Below, piece by piece: positions 44,666 through 53,197 of a DNA stretch of 64,000 nucleotides; positions within the stretch are counted from its first letter, which is position 1; the number at the start of each line of letters is the position of its first letter. The notes under the pieces are model-generated. The model was not told the origin of the DNA. It ran no database searches and was given only the letters and a program-made list of their open reading frames with translations. The stretch is from HIMB11 sp965657135 (lineage in GTDB: Bacteria; Pseudomonadota; Alphaproteobacteria; Rhodobacterales; Rhodobacteraceae). Location of the stretch: contig CBFHNF010000014.1 in NCBI GenBank assembly GCA_965657135.1, forward strand, positions 7,415-71,414, written 5' to 3'. A program made the translations under genes and the position numbers.

Positions 44666-45225
44666 GTTCGAACAGTCGCTCCGACTTTGTGGATGCAGGT
44701 GTCCACAAGTGCGATTTCTTCGGCACTTAAGTTTTGTGCGCGTGGATAGATTGGTTGGCGGCGATCATCTAATATAAGCGTATCCCAACCATCCGTCGTT
44801 TCCATAAAATGCGTAACGCCCGCTTCGCCAAAAACACGCAAATAGCCCTGTAAAACAACGTCCAAATAACTCAGCAAAATTGGATGATCCGGCGTTGGTG
44901 CAAACCGGGTCGCAGATGGGATCGCATAAATCGCCAGCTCTGGATTCGCCGCGTGATCATGGTCAATCATATCCGTGGCAACCATCCGATCGTACCCTTC
45001 TTCTCTTGCATCTAATGCCGCCCAATTCGCATCTGGCACCTTTGCAATTAATCCAAGAAGAGTTGTTGATTCCGACGGCACGATCGTCAAAAATGCCATG
45101 TCACGTGCATTTGTACGCTGCCAAACACGGCGCCATCCCCGTAATTTGGCAGGTTGCGCGTCCTGATAGACATGGGTTTTGGTATTCACTAGGCTTCCGT
45201 AGCCAAAGAAATATGGATCGCTCAT
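44662..45225 (-). CDS. Gamma-glutamylcyclotransferase-like (AIG2/ChaC fold) protein
   Basis: 187 aa. The N-terminal FFGYGSLVN motif is the substrate-binding signature of the gamma-glutamylcyclotransferase fold, and LDAREEGYDRM carries the catalytic Glu. Family members make 5-oxoproline from gamma-glutamyl compounds, though not all bacterial homologues have been tested. The start at MSDPYFFGYG is preferred over upstream in-frame options that lack family resemblance. It faces the D-amino-acid transaminase. Confidence 0.75.
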   Translation of the reverse strand: MSDPYFFGYGSLVNTKTHVYQDAQPAKLRGWRRVWQRTNARDMAFLTIVPSESTTLLGLIAKVPDANWAALDAREEGYDRMVATDMIDHDHAANPELAIYAIPSATRFAPTPDHPILLSYLDVVLQGYLRVFGEAGVTHFMETTDGWDTLILDDRRQPIYPRAQNLSAEEIALVDTCIHKVGATVRT

Positions 45226-45334
45226 GTGCGAAGTGTTGGCCCAGCGCATGAGCGAAGTCAAACCCATCAATAATATTGGTCACAAAAAATTGCCGTTGAA
45301 AAACTTGTATACTTGTGTCTACATACGCCAAGAA

Positions 45335-45480
45335 CCATGGGAGAACTGGTTTTGCAGTGCCGAAGGAGCAACCGCCCCCGGAAACTCTCAGGCTACAGGA
45401 CCATGGTAACAATAAACTCTGGAGAGTGATGTTTTAACATCCGCCGAAGGGATAGCGATCTCAGGCAAAAGGACAGAGGG
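45335..45480 (+). promoter_or_regulatory. Tandem glycine riboswitch controlling the gcv operon
   Basis: Two glycine aptamers in series. Aptamer 1 (45335-45406) is closed by CCATGG/CCATGG and contains GGAGCAACCGCCC and CTCTCAGGCTACAGGACC. Aptamer 2 (45417-45478) contains CCGCCGAAGGG and ATCTCAGGCAAAAGGACAGAG. The linker is about ten bases. A GC-rich hairpin at about 45491-45508 after it could form the expression platform. The riboswitch should turn on gcvT-gcvH-gcvP when glycine is high. Confidence 0.95.
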
Positions 45481-45554
45481 GGCATCAAACCGCGGTTTAA
45501 AAACCGTGAGGATATTGATGCCGGTCTATCCGGTAAAGTATTGAAGGAAACCGG

Positions 45555-46682
45555 ATGAGCGAAAGCCTGAAGCAAACGCCATTTTATGATCTACACGTTG
45601 AACTTGGCGCCAAAATGGTACCATTTGCAGGCTATAGCATGCCTGTCCAGTATCGCGCTGGTGTCATGAAAGAACATCTTCATACGCGCACCAAAGCAGG
45701 CCTATTCGACGTCAGTCACATGGGACAGGTGATCCTGCGTGGATCGGATTATGAAACAACCGCCCGCGCGCTCGAAAGCTTGATCCCCATGAATGTAGTG
45801 GATCTGGGCATTGATCGACAACGCTATGGGTTTTTCACGAATGATCAGGGCGGAATTTTAGATGATCTTATGTTCGCAAATCGGGGGGATCATATCTTTT
45901 TGGTGGTAAACGCAGCTTGCAAAGACGCCGACATCGCGTATCTACGCGCAAATCTGGAACCAGCCATCACCGTCAAAGCTTTAGAAAATCGTGCACTTCT
46001 CGCGATCCAAGGGCCCACCTCAGAACGTGTTATGAGCGAATATCATCCAAGGTTCGGCAAAATGGATTTCATGGATGTCGACACTCTGCCAGTTGCAGGT
46101 GCGGAATGTTGGGTCTCACGCTCGGGATACACCGGGGAGGATGGATATGAAATTTCTGTTCCTATCACTGCCGCAGATGCTGTCGCTCGCGCATTACTAG
46201 CTCATGAGGACGTTGAATTCATCGGCCTAGGCGCACGTGATTCCTTACGCCTGGAGGCGGGGCTCTGCCTATATGGTCATGATATTGATATCCATACGAC
46301 ACCAGTGTCGGCCTCATTGACGTGGGCCATACAAAAGGCCCGTCGCGCGGATGGCGAACGTGCAGGTGGATTTCCAGGTGCCGAGGTCATTTTTAACGAA
46401 GTTGAACATGGCTCAGCCCGAAAACGCGTCGGATTACGACCCACGGGGCGCGCACCTATGCGTGAGGGTATCACTTTATTTGCCCGCGAAACAGATACAG
46501 ATCCGATTGGAACAGTCACATCTGGTGGCTTTGGTCCCAGCATCGAGGGGCCTGTGGCGATGGGTTATGTTGCAAAAGATTTAACAACCCTTGGGACAAT
46601 CCTGTTCGGGGAGGTGCGGGGCAAACGGATGCCCGTCGAGGTCACCGCACTGCCCTTTGTAACCGCAAATTTCAAACGCTAA
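45555..46682 (+). CDS. gcvT: Glycine cleavage system T protein (aminomethyltransferase)
   Basis: Transfers the methylene group from H-protein to tetrahydrofolate, releasing ammonia (375 aa). Motifs: FYDLHVELGAKMVPFAGYSMPVQY at the start, GLFDVSHMGQ, and the folate-binding YTGEDGYEISVP with GARDSLRLEAGLCLYGHD, whose Asp is catalytic. AAGGA lies before the ATG. First gene after the glycine riboswitch; 17 bases separate it from gcvH. Confidence 0.95.
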   Translation: MSESLKQTPFYDLHVELGAKMVPFAGYSMPVQYRAGVMKEHLHTRTKAGLFDVSHMGQVILRGSDYETTARALESLIPMNVVDLGIDRQRYGFFTNDQGGILDDLMFANRGDHIFLVVNAACKDADIAYLRANLEPAITVKALENRALLAIQGPTSERVMSEYHPRFGKMDFMDVDTLPVAGAECWVSRSGYTGEDGYEISVPITAADAVARALLAHEDVEFIGLGARDSLRLEAGLCLYGHDIDIHTTPVSASLTWAIQKARRADGERAGGFPGAEVIFNEVEHGSARKRVGLRPTGRAPMREGITLFARETDTDPIGTVTSGGFGPSIEGPVAMGYVAKDLTTLGTILFGEVRGKRMPVEVTALPFVTANFKR

Positions 46683-46699
46683 AAAAAAGGAGAGGACAA

Positions 46700-47059
46700 A
46701 TGAAATATACAGAAGAACACGAATGGTTACGTGTAGAAGGTGACATTGTCGTCGTTGGCATCACGGAACATGCAAGTACCCAGTTGGGAGACATTGTTTT
46801 TATAGAACTCCCAGAGGAAGGCGACACTGTTTCCAAAGACGACGAAGTTGTCGTGATCGAAAGCGTCAAAGCCGCATCTGATATTCTAGCACCGCTTGAT
46901 GGTGAAATTGTTGAAGTCAACGATACGCTTATAGATGAACCATCCAAGGTAAACGACGACCCAATGGGCGATGCATGGTTTTTCAAAATCAAACCAAGTG
47001 ATCTGTCCCAAATGGACGATTACATGGACGAAGCAGGCTACAACTCCCTCATCGGATAA
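46700..47059 (+). CDS. gcvH: Glycine cleavage system H protein
   Basis: Lipoyl carrier of the complex (119 aa). The lipoylation Lys sits in VVVIESVKAASDILAPLDGEI near residue 60, and the N-terminal KYTEEHEWLRVEGD is standard. A strong AAAGGAGAGG precedes the ATG. Cotranscribed with gcvT and gcvP. Confidence 0.95.
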   Translation: MKYTEEHEWLRVEGDIVVVGITEHASTQLGDIVFIELPEEGDTVSKDDEVVVIESVKAASDILAPLDGEIVEVNDTLIDEPSKVNDDPMGDAWFFKIKPSDLSQMDDYMDEAGYNSLIG

Positions 47060-47081
47060 AATTATAAAAAGGAGCACCCAG

Positions 47082-49931
47082 ATGCCATTTAAACCAACTG
47101 ACTATCTGCCCTACGACTTTGCAAACCGTCGACATATTGGACCATCCCCAGCTGAGATGCGCGATATGTTGAAAGTGGTGGGTGCTCCTAATTTGAATGC
47201 ACTGATTGATGAAACTTTGCCCAGCTCGATCCGACAGAAAGAACCCTTAGATTTCGGCAAGCCCATGTCAGAGCGAGAGTTGTTGTTTCATATGCGTGTG
47301 ACAGCCTCGAAAAACAAGGTCATGAAAAGCCTGATTGGTCAGGGCTATCATGGAACAGTCACACCACCTGTAATCCAGCGCAACATTTTGGAAAATCCTG
47401 CTTGGTACACTGCCTACACGCCCTATCAGCCCGAGATTTCACAAGGCCGCTTAGAGGCCTTACTTAATTTCCAGACAATGATTTCTGATTTGACAGGATT
47501 GGAAATTGCAAATGCCTCCCTTTTGGATGAGGCCACTGCCTGCGCCGAGGCTATGACAATGGCGCAGCGCGTCGCCAAGTCCAAAGCCACCGTATTCTTT
47601 GTGGACGAAAATTGCCATCCGCAAAACATTGCCGTCATGAAGACGCGAGCAAAACCCTTGGGAATTAAGATCATTGTTGGACATCCAGATACATTAGACC
47701 CCGAGGCGGTATTTGGCGCAATTTTCCAATACCCAGGCACCAATGGCCACATTCGGGATTTCACCAATGAATTCACCGCCCTTCATGCCCAAAAGGCGAT
47801 TGGTATTGTTTCCGCCGATCCATTGGCACTCACACTTCTAAAAGACCCAGGATCAATGGGGGCGGATATTGCCGTCGGCAGCACCCAGCGCTTTGGTGTT
47901 CCTGAGGGATACGGCGGCCCACATGCAGCATATATGTCAACCAAGGACGCCTATAAACGTTCGATGCCCGGTCGGATCGTCGGCATTTCGATTGATAGCC
48001 ACGGCAACAAAGCGTATCGCCTGTCCTTGCAGACACGCGAACAGCATATTCGTCGTGAAAAGGCGACCTCCAACGTATGTACAGCCCAAGCTCTACTTGC
48101 AGTAATGGCATCGTTTTATGCGGTTTTTCACGGTCCTGAAGGATTAAAGGCAATCGCACAACGCATTCATCGCAAGACTGTTCGCCTTGCAAAGGGTTTG
48201 GAAGAAGCTGGGTTTAACGTGGAACCATCCGCGTTTTTTGATACGATCACAGTAGATGTGGGTTTGTTACAAAAAGGCGTGATGCAGGCTGCCGTCAATG
48301 AGGGTATCAACCTGCGCGCGGTTGGGAAAGCCAAGATTGGTATTTCACTGGACGAACGCACCCGTCGCGAAACAACTGAAGCCGTCTGGCGCGCCTTTGG
48401 AATTGAACGTTCCGACGATGACCTTACTCCACAATATCGTATTCCAGACGAGAACAAACGCACAACCAAATATCTGGAACACGACGTGTTTCACATGAAC
48501 CGAGCAGAAACAGAGATGATGCGCTACATGCGGCGTCTATCGGATCGCGATTTGGCCTTGGATCGCGCTATGATCCCACTTGGATCATGCACGATGAAAT
48601 TGAACTCTGTTGCAGAGATGATGCCCGTCAGTTGGCGTGAATTTTCGCTAATCCACCCCTATGCACCAGCGGATCAGACTCTGGGCTATCAAGAACTGAT
48701 CGATGATCTCTCAGACAAACTCTGCCAAATCACGGGATATGACGCCATTTCTATGCAGCCGAATTCCGGTGCTCAGGGGGAATATGCTGGTCTGCTGACG
48801 ATTGCAGAATATCACGCAGCACGCGGTGAGGGGCACCGTGACGTTTGTTTGATCCCAATGTCGGCACATGGCACAAACCCAGCCAGCGCACAGATGGTCG
48901 GGTGGAAAGTTGTTGCCGTGAATTCAAATGACAATGGCGACATCGACCTTGATGATTTCCGCCAAAAAGCCGAATTACACAAAAATAATCTGGCTGGATG
49001 CATGATTACCTACCCCTCGACACACGGGGTTTTCGAAGAAACCGTGCATGAAGTTTGCCAAATCACCCATGAATTTGGTGGTCAAGTTTACATCGATGGC
49101 GCCAATATGAATGCCATGGTTGGACTGTCCCGACCAGGTGATATTGGTGGGGATGTGAGCCATTTGAACTTGCACAAGACATTCTGCATTCCCCATGGTG
49201 GCGGCGGGCCTGGCATGGGGCCAATCGGGGTAAAATCACATCTAATCCAGCATCTTCCATGTCATCCGTTAGAAGATGGAAATGCAGGACCGGTATCAGC
49301 CGCACCATTTGGCTCGCCCTCGCTTCTTCCTATCTCTTGGGCTTATTGCCTGATGATGGGCGGAGAAGGATTGACCCAAGCGACACGCGTTGCAATTTTA
49401 AACGCAAACTACATCGCAAAACGATTAGAAGGCGCATTCGACGTCCTTTACAAAGGGAGCAATGGCCGCATCGCGCATGAATGTATCTTAGACGTTCGTC
49501 CATTTGTCGACAGTGCGGGCATCACGGTTGAGGATATAGCAAAACGCTTGATGGACTGTGGATTTCATGCCCCGACCATGTCATGGCCCGTTGCAGGCAC
49601 ACTGATGGTCGAACCTACGGAGTCAGAAACCAAATCAGAATTGGACCGTTTTTGTGATGCAATGCTAGCCATTCGCGCGGAAATTGCCGAGATCGAAAAT
49701 GGATCTATGGATCAAGTGAACAATCCACTGAAAAACGCGCCACATACGGTCGAAGATTTGGTTGGTACGTGGGATCGTCCCTATTCACGTGAACAAGGAT
49801 GTTTTCCACCCGGCGCATTTCGCGTGGACAAATACTGGCCGCCGGTCAATCGTGTCGATAACGCATATGGAGATCGTAACTTGATCTGTGTCTGTCCCCC
49901 AATGAGCGATTTTTCACAAGCAGCGGAATAA
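47082..49931 (+). CDS. gcvP: Glycine dehydrogenase (decarboxylating), full-length P protein
   Basis: PLP enzyme that decarboxylates glycine and loads H-protein (949 aa, the fused form rather than the GcvPA/PB pair). The N-terminal half has RRHIGPSPAEM and LLDEATACAEAM; the C-terminal half holds SMQPNSGAQGEYAGL and the PLP Lys in DVSHLNLHKTFCIPHGGGGPGMGPIG. ATG 47082 follows AAAGGAGCA. It ends six bases before an FAD oxidase gene. Confidence 0.95.
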   Translation: MPFKPTDYLPYDFANRRHIGPSPAEMRDMLKVVGAPNLNALIDETLPSSIRQKEPLDFGKPMSERELLFHMRVTASKNKVMKSLIGQGYHGTVTPPVIQRNILENPAWYTAYTPYQPEISQGRLEALLNFQTMISDLTGLEIANASLLDEATACAEAMTMAQRVAKSKATVFFVDENCHPQNIAVMKTRAKPLGIKIIVGHPDTLDPEAVFGAIFQYPGTNGHIRDFTNEFTALHAQKAIGIVSADPLALTLLKDPGSMGADIAVGSTQRFGVPEGYGGPHAAYMSTKDAYKRSMPGRIVGISIDSHGNKAYRLSLQTREQHIRREKATSNVCTAQALLAVMASFYAVFHGPEGLKAIAQRIHRKTVRLAKGLEEAGFNVEPSAFFDTITVDVGLLQKGVMQAAVNEGINLRAVGKAKIGISLDERTRRETTEAVWRAFGIERSDDDLTPQYRIPDENKRTTKYLEHDVFHMNRAETEMMRYMRRLSDRDLALDRAMIPLGSCTMKLNSVAEMMPVSWREFSLIHPYAPADQTLGYQELIDDLSDKLCQITGYDAISMQPNSGAQGEYAGLLTIAEYHAARGEGHRDVCLIPMSAHGTNPASAQMVGWKVVAVNSNDNGDIDLDDFRQKAELHKNNLAGCMITYPSTHGVFEETVHEVCQITHEFGGQVYIDGANMNAMVGLSRPGDIGGDVSHLNLHKTFCIPHGGGGPGMGPIGVKSHLIQHLPCHPLEDGNAGPVSAAPFGSPSLLPISWAYCLMMGGEGLTQATRVAILNANYIAKRLEGAFDVLYKGSNGRIAHECILDVRPFVDSAGITVEDIAKRLMDCGFHAPTMSWPVAGTLMVEPTESETKSELDRFCDAMLAIRAEIAEIENGSMDQVNNPLKNAPHTVEDLVGTWDRPYSREQGCFPPGAFRVDKYWPPVNRVDNAYGDRNLICVCPPMSDFSQAAE

Positions 49932-49937
49932 ACATAA

Positions 49938-51290
49938 ATGTCAGCATTTACCTTTCCAATCGGGACACATACGCCACCAGAGCATTCGCAGGCGTTACCC
50001 GATAAGGTGGATGTTGTGATTATAGGGGGCGGCGTCGTGGGCATCTGCGCCGCGTTCTTTTTACGTCGAAAGGGCTTTAGCGTCTTTGTTTGTGAAAAAG
50101 GCCGCATAGCTGGTGAACAATCATCTCGTAATTGGGGATGGATTCGCCAACAGGGCCGCGATCCAGACGAGTTGCCGATTATGATTGAGGCAAACCGCCT
50201 TTGGCATGAATTGGCACCGCAACTGGATTGCGATATCGGTCTGCGACAAGGTGGTATCGTGTACTTCAGCAATGATGACAACGAACTTGGGCGCTATAAC
50301 GATTTTACGAAACTGGCCTTTGAACACGGGATAGAGTCGAGCTTGCTCAGCTCTGCACAGGTGGGCGATCTCATTCCAAGCTTGAACAAATCTTATCGCG
50401 GTGCATTACATACACCCTCAGACATGCGTGCCGAACCATGGCTGGCGGTTCCCGCGATTGCGCGCCTTGCCCAGGCCGAGGGCGCAATCCTTCGCGAAGA
50501 TTGCGCTGTGCGTCGACTTACTATGACCGACGGTCATGTAACGGGTGTGGTCACAGAACACGGAGAGGTCGCATGCGAACAGGTCCTGCTTGCGGGTGGG
50601 GCATGGTCGTCACTTTTCCTACAAGCGCATGGCGTGCGAATTCCGCAGCTTTCGGTACGTGCGACCGTGGTAAAAACATCGCCTCTACCCGAGATTTTCG
50701 CCGGCGGTGCAGTTGACAGCGAATTGGCATTTCGACATCGCAGTGATGGTGGATATTCGCTGGCAACCAGCAGCACGCATGATTTATTTTTGGGATGGGA
50801 CGGGGTGCGTCACGCAAAATTGTTTTGGCCAGCTATCAAAAGCGACCCCTTCAACAACCGCATCAATCCATTTGGTCCCAAAGATTACCCCGACAGCTGG
50901 AGTATCAAACGAGATTGGGCCGACACAGACAAATCTCCATTTGAAACAACCCGCGTTCTAAATCCAGCGCCATCCAAGAAGGCACTGCGAATCATTCAAA
51001 GATCGTTTGACCGCGCGTTTCCGCAATTTCAGGGATGGTCAATTGCTGGTGCTTGGGCCGGATTAATTGACACGATGCCAGATGTTGTGCCGATCATTGA
51101 TCACTGCGCAGAAATACCCGGTCTAACGATTGCAACGGGAATGTCTGGGCACGGCTTTGGTATTGGGCCCGGTGTTGGAAAAATCGTTGCGGATTTGATG
51201 TCAGGACATCGTATCAATCACTCGCTGACACGTTTTCGCTTTGGCAGGTTTCAAGATGGAACACCTATCACCTTGGGGCCAGCACTTTAG
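49938..51290 (+). CDS. FAD-dependent DAO-family oxidoreductase in the gcv operon
   Basis: 450-aa flavoprotein. VDVVIIGGGVVGICAAFFLRRKGFSVFVCEKG at about 28-58 is the dinucleotide-binding start; EQSSRNWGWIRQQGRDP follows, a segment seen in some glycine/sarcosine oxidase relatives; the C-terminus has GLTIATGMSGHGFGIGPGVGKIVADL. Only six bases separate it from gcvP, so the riboswitch probably controls it. Oxidative demethylation of a glycine derivative is a fair guess from context; the substrate cannot be read directly. Confidence 0.75.
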   Translation: MSAFTFPIGTHTPPEHSQALPDKVDVVIIGGGVVGICAAFFLRRKGFSVFVCEKGRIAGEQSSRNWGWIRQQGRDPDELPIMIEANRLWHELAPQLDCDIGLRQGGIVYFSNDDNELGRYNDFTKLAFEHGIESSLLSSAQVGDLIPSLNKSYRGALHTPSDMRAEPWLAVPAIARLAQAEGAILREDCAVRRLTMTDGHVTGVVTEHGEVACEQVLLAGGAWSSLFLQAHGVRIPQLSVRATVVKTSPLPEIFAGGAVDSELAFRHRSDGGYSLATSSTHDLFLGWDGVRHAKLFWPAIKSDPFNNRINPFGPKDYPDSWSIKRDWADTDKSPFETTRVLNPAPSKKALRIIQRSFDRAFPQFQGWSIAGAWAGLIDTMPDVVPIIDHCAEIPGLTIATGMSGHGFGIGPGVGKIVADLMSGHRINHSLTRFRFGRFQDGTPITLGPAL

Positions 51291-51431
51291 TAGGCTGCAA
51301 CCAACCCGCTAGAATTTTCACATTTCTGATATGCACCACCAGTGTTCTTGCCACAGGACTTGGAATTCGCTATCACCCAATTTACGATTTGATAGCGTTA
51401 ACATCGCTTAGCAAGGACACCAACACAAACC

Positions 51432-52094
51432 ATGCGCTTATATCTGGATACGGCTGAAAAGGACGATTGGAAACACTGGATGCCAAGCGGAGCCTTTTAT
51501 GGAATTACCACCAATCCCCTTCTCACGGCGCGCGCGGGGCTCGTCTACGATCAAATCAATTGGCAGGATATGGTACAGACAGCTGCAGATTATGGCGCAC
51601 AAGAATTTCATGCACAAGTGGTTGGCACCGATGTTCATGCCCTAAAATTTGCAGACCACATGTATAAACTGGGGATTTCTGCGGGTCTTGAATGCGTCAT
51701 TAAGGTTCCACTGAACGTATGGGGCATCAACCTTGCGCACCAGATAAAGACGATGGGTGGAAAAATCTTGATGACTGCCTGCTATGATGCAAAGCAAATG
51801 ATTACCGCAAATGCCGTTGGTGCAGATTACTTGGCCCCCTATTTCGGCAGAATGGCCGAAGCTGGACTGGATGCTATGGCGCACATGCGCGCACTTCATT
51901 CAATGTCGTGGAACGGGCCCTGCCGTCCCCTTATTGCCTCTGTGCGCAGCGCTCAACAAATGGTGGAAATCGCCGAAATTGGGCATGATTGTTTTACGAT
52001 CGCACCAAACATTGCGCTGGATCTGTTTCAAAACACACTCACCGAAAAGGCGGCTGATGACTTTGAACGCGCCGCAAAGGGAGAATTCCAATGA
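51432..52094 (+). CDS. Transaldolase-family / fructose-6-phosphate aldolase-like protein
   Basis: Class I aldolase of 220 aa, the short form near FSA and TalC in length. The N-terminal LYLDTAEKDDWKHWMPSGAFYGITTNPLL is the conserved strand with the TTNP motif, and the Schiff-base Lys lies in ECVIKVPLN at about residue 90. It overlaps by four bases the start of a PfkB kinase gene, so the pair likely forms a small sugar-phosphate pathway. Substrate unknown. Confidence 0.82.
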   Translation: MRLYLDTAEKDDWKHWMPSGAFYGITTNPLLTARAGLVYDQINWQDMVQTAADYGAQEFHAQVVGTDVHALKFADHMYKLGISAGLECVIKVPLNVWGINLAHQIKTMGGKILMTACYDAKQMITANAVGADYLAPYFGRMAEAGLDAMAHMRALHSMSWNGPCRPLIASVRSAQQMVEIAEIGHDCFTIAPNIALDLFQNTLTEKAADDFERAAKGEFQ

Positions 52095-53017
52095 TTACAA
52101 TTGGTGGCGAAAACCTGATTGACTATGTGCAAACGGACGTCAAAGACGGACTTCCCGTTTATACGGCGATCCCTGGCGGTTCCTGCTATAATGTGGCGAT
52201 TGCAGCAGCACGACAAGGACAACTGGTCAGTTATGCAACGCCCATTTCCAATGACAGTCTTGGGCAAATTTTGGCCCAGCGTCTGATTGATGATGGCGTG
52301 CACCTCAGCACTCCGCGAACCAGCGCCCCAACATCTTTGGCGGTTGTTTCTGTGAACGATGGACAACCAAGCTATCAATTTTATCGCAGTGACACCGCAG
52401 ATCGGCATATAACCAATGACACCTTGAATTTGGCAATTTCATCTGAAACGCGGATTTTTCACGTGGGTTCGCTCGCCCTAATTGATGGGACAGACGCAGA
52501 CCTATGGGAACAACGTTTTGCGACTTTGGCATCAAATAATGTCGTTACCAGCTTGGACCCAAATGCACGCCCTGTCGTCGTTAAGGACAAAGACCCTTAC
52601 GTCGCGCGGATTATGCGCATGATGACACATGCGCGCGTCCTCAAACTATCTGACGAAGATTTAGAATACCTGATTCCAGATCTTCCCCTAAAGGCTGCGT
52701 TTGAACGGATATGTGAACATGCACAAGCAGACATAACGATCCTAACCAAAGGAGCGGACGGAGCCGTTGTGTATGCGAACGAAGAATATTTTGACGTCGC
52801 CGCAAAGCAAGCAAATCCATTGGTCGATACCGTCGGTGCAGGTGATACGTTCATGGGCACTTTGTTGGTTGAATTGAATAAAACGGATCTGTCTGCAGCA
52901 AACCTGCGATCAATTTCAAAGGATGCTTTGATCCGCATCGTCTCACGCGCTGCCAAAGCGGCAGCTCTGAATTGCCAAAGTGCTGGATGTAATCCGCCCT
53001 ATGATGGGGATTTATAA
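52091..53017 (+). CDS. PfkB family carbohydrate kinase
   Basis: Ribokinase-fold sugar kinase of 308 aa. The N-terminal IPGGSCYNVAIAAARQGQLVSY carries the GG substrate motif; the C-terminal DTVGAGDTFMGTLL carries the catalytic Asp and the anion hole (GAGD). Fructokinase-like, but sugar choice is not evident. ATGA coupling to the aldolase before it suggests the two handle one substrate chain. Confidence 0.85.
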   Translation: MITIGGENLIDYVQTDVKDGLPVYTAIPGGSCYNVAIAAARQGQLVSYATPISNDSLGQILAQRLIDDGVHLSTPRTSAPTSLAVVSVNDGQPSYQFYRSDTADRHITNDTLNLAISSETRIFHVGSLALIDGTDADLWEQRFATLASNNVVTSLDPNARPVVVKDKDPYVARIMRMMTHARVLKLSDEDLEYLIPDLPLKAAFERICEHAQADITILTKGADGAVVYANEEYFDVAAKQANPLVDTVGAGDTFMGTLLVELNKTDLSAANLRSISKDALIRIVSRAAKAAALNCQSAGCNPPYDGDL

Positions 53018-53197
53018 CCAGGTTCAGATCAACCGCGTCATATTGCAACGATTCAGATTACCTAATTGAATTTTCTATCCATATCCTGTATGCGATCGCT
53101 GTCATTCACAAGAATGCTGCGTCTGCACAGTGTTGTGGAACCCGATTTGACGCAGTGTTGACGAAAGCTTCCATATGGCTTGAAAGGTAGGAAATTT

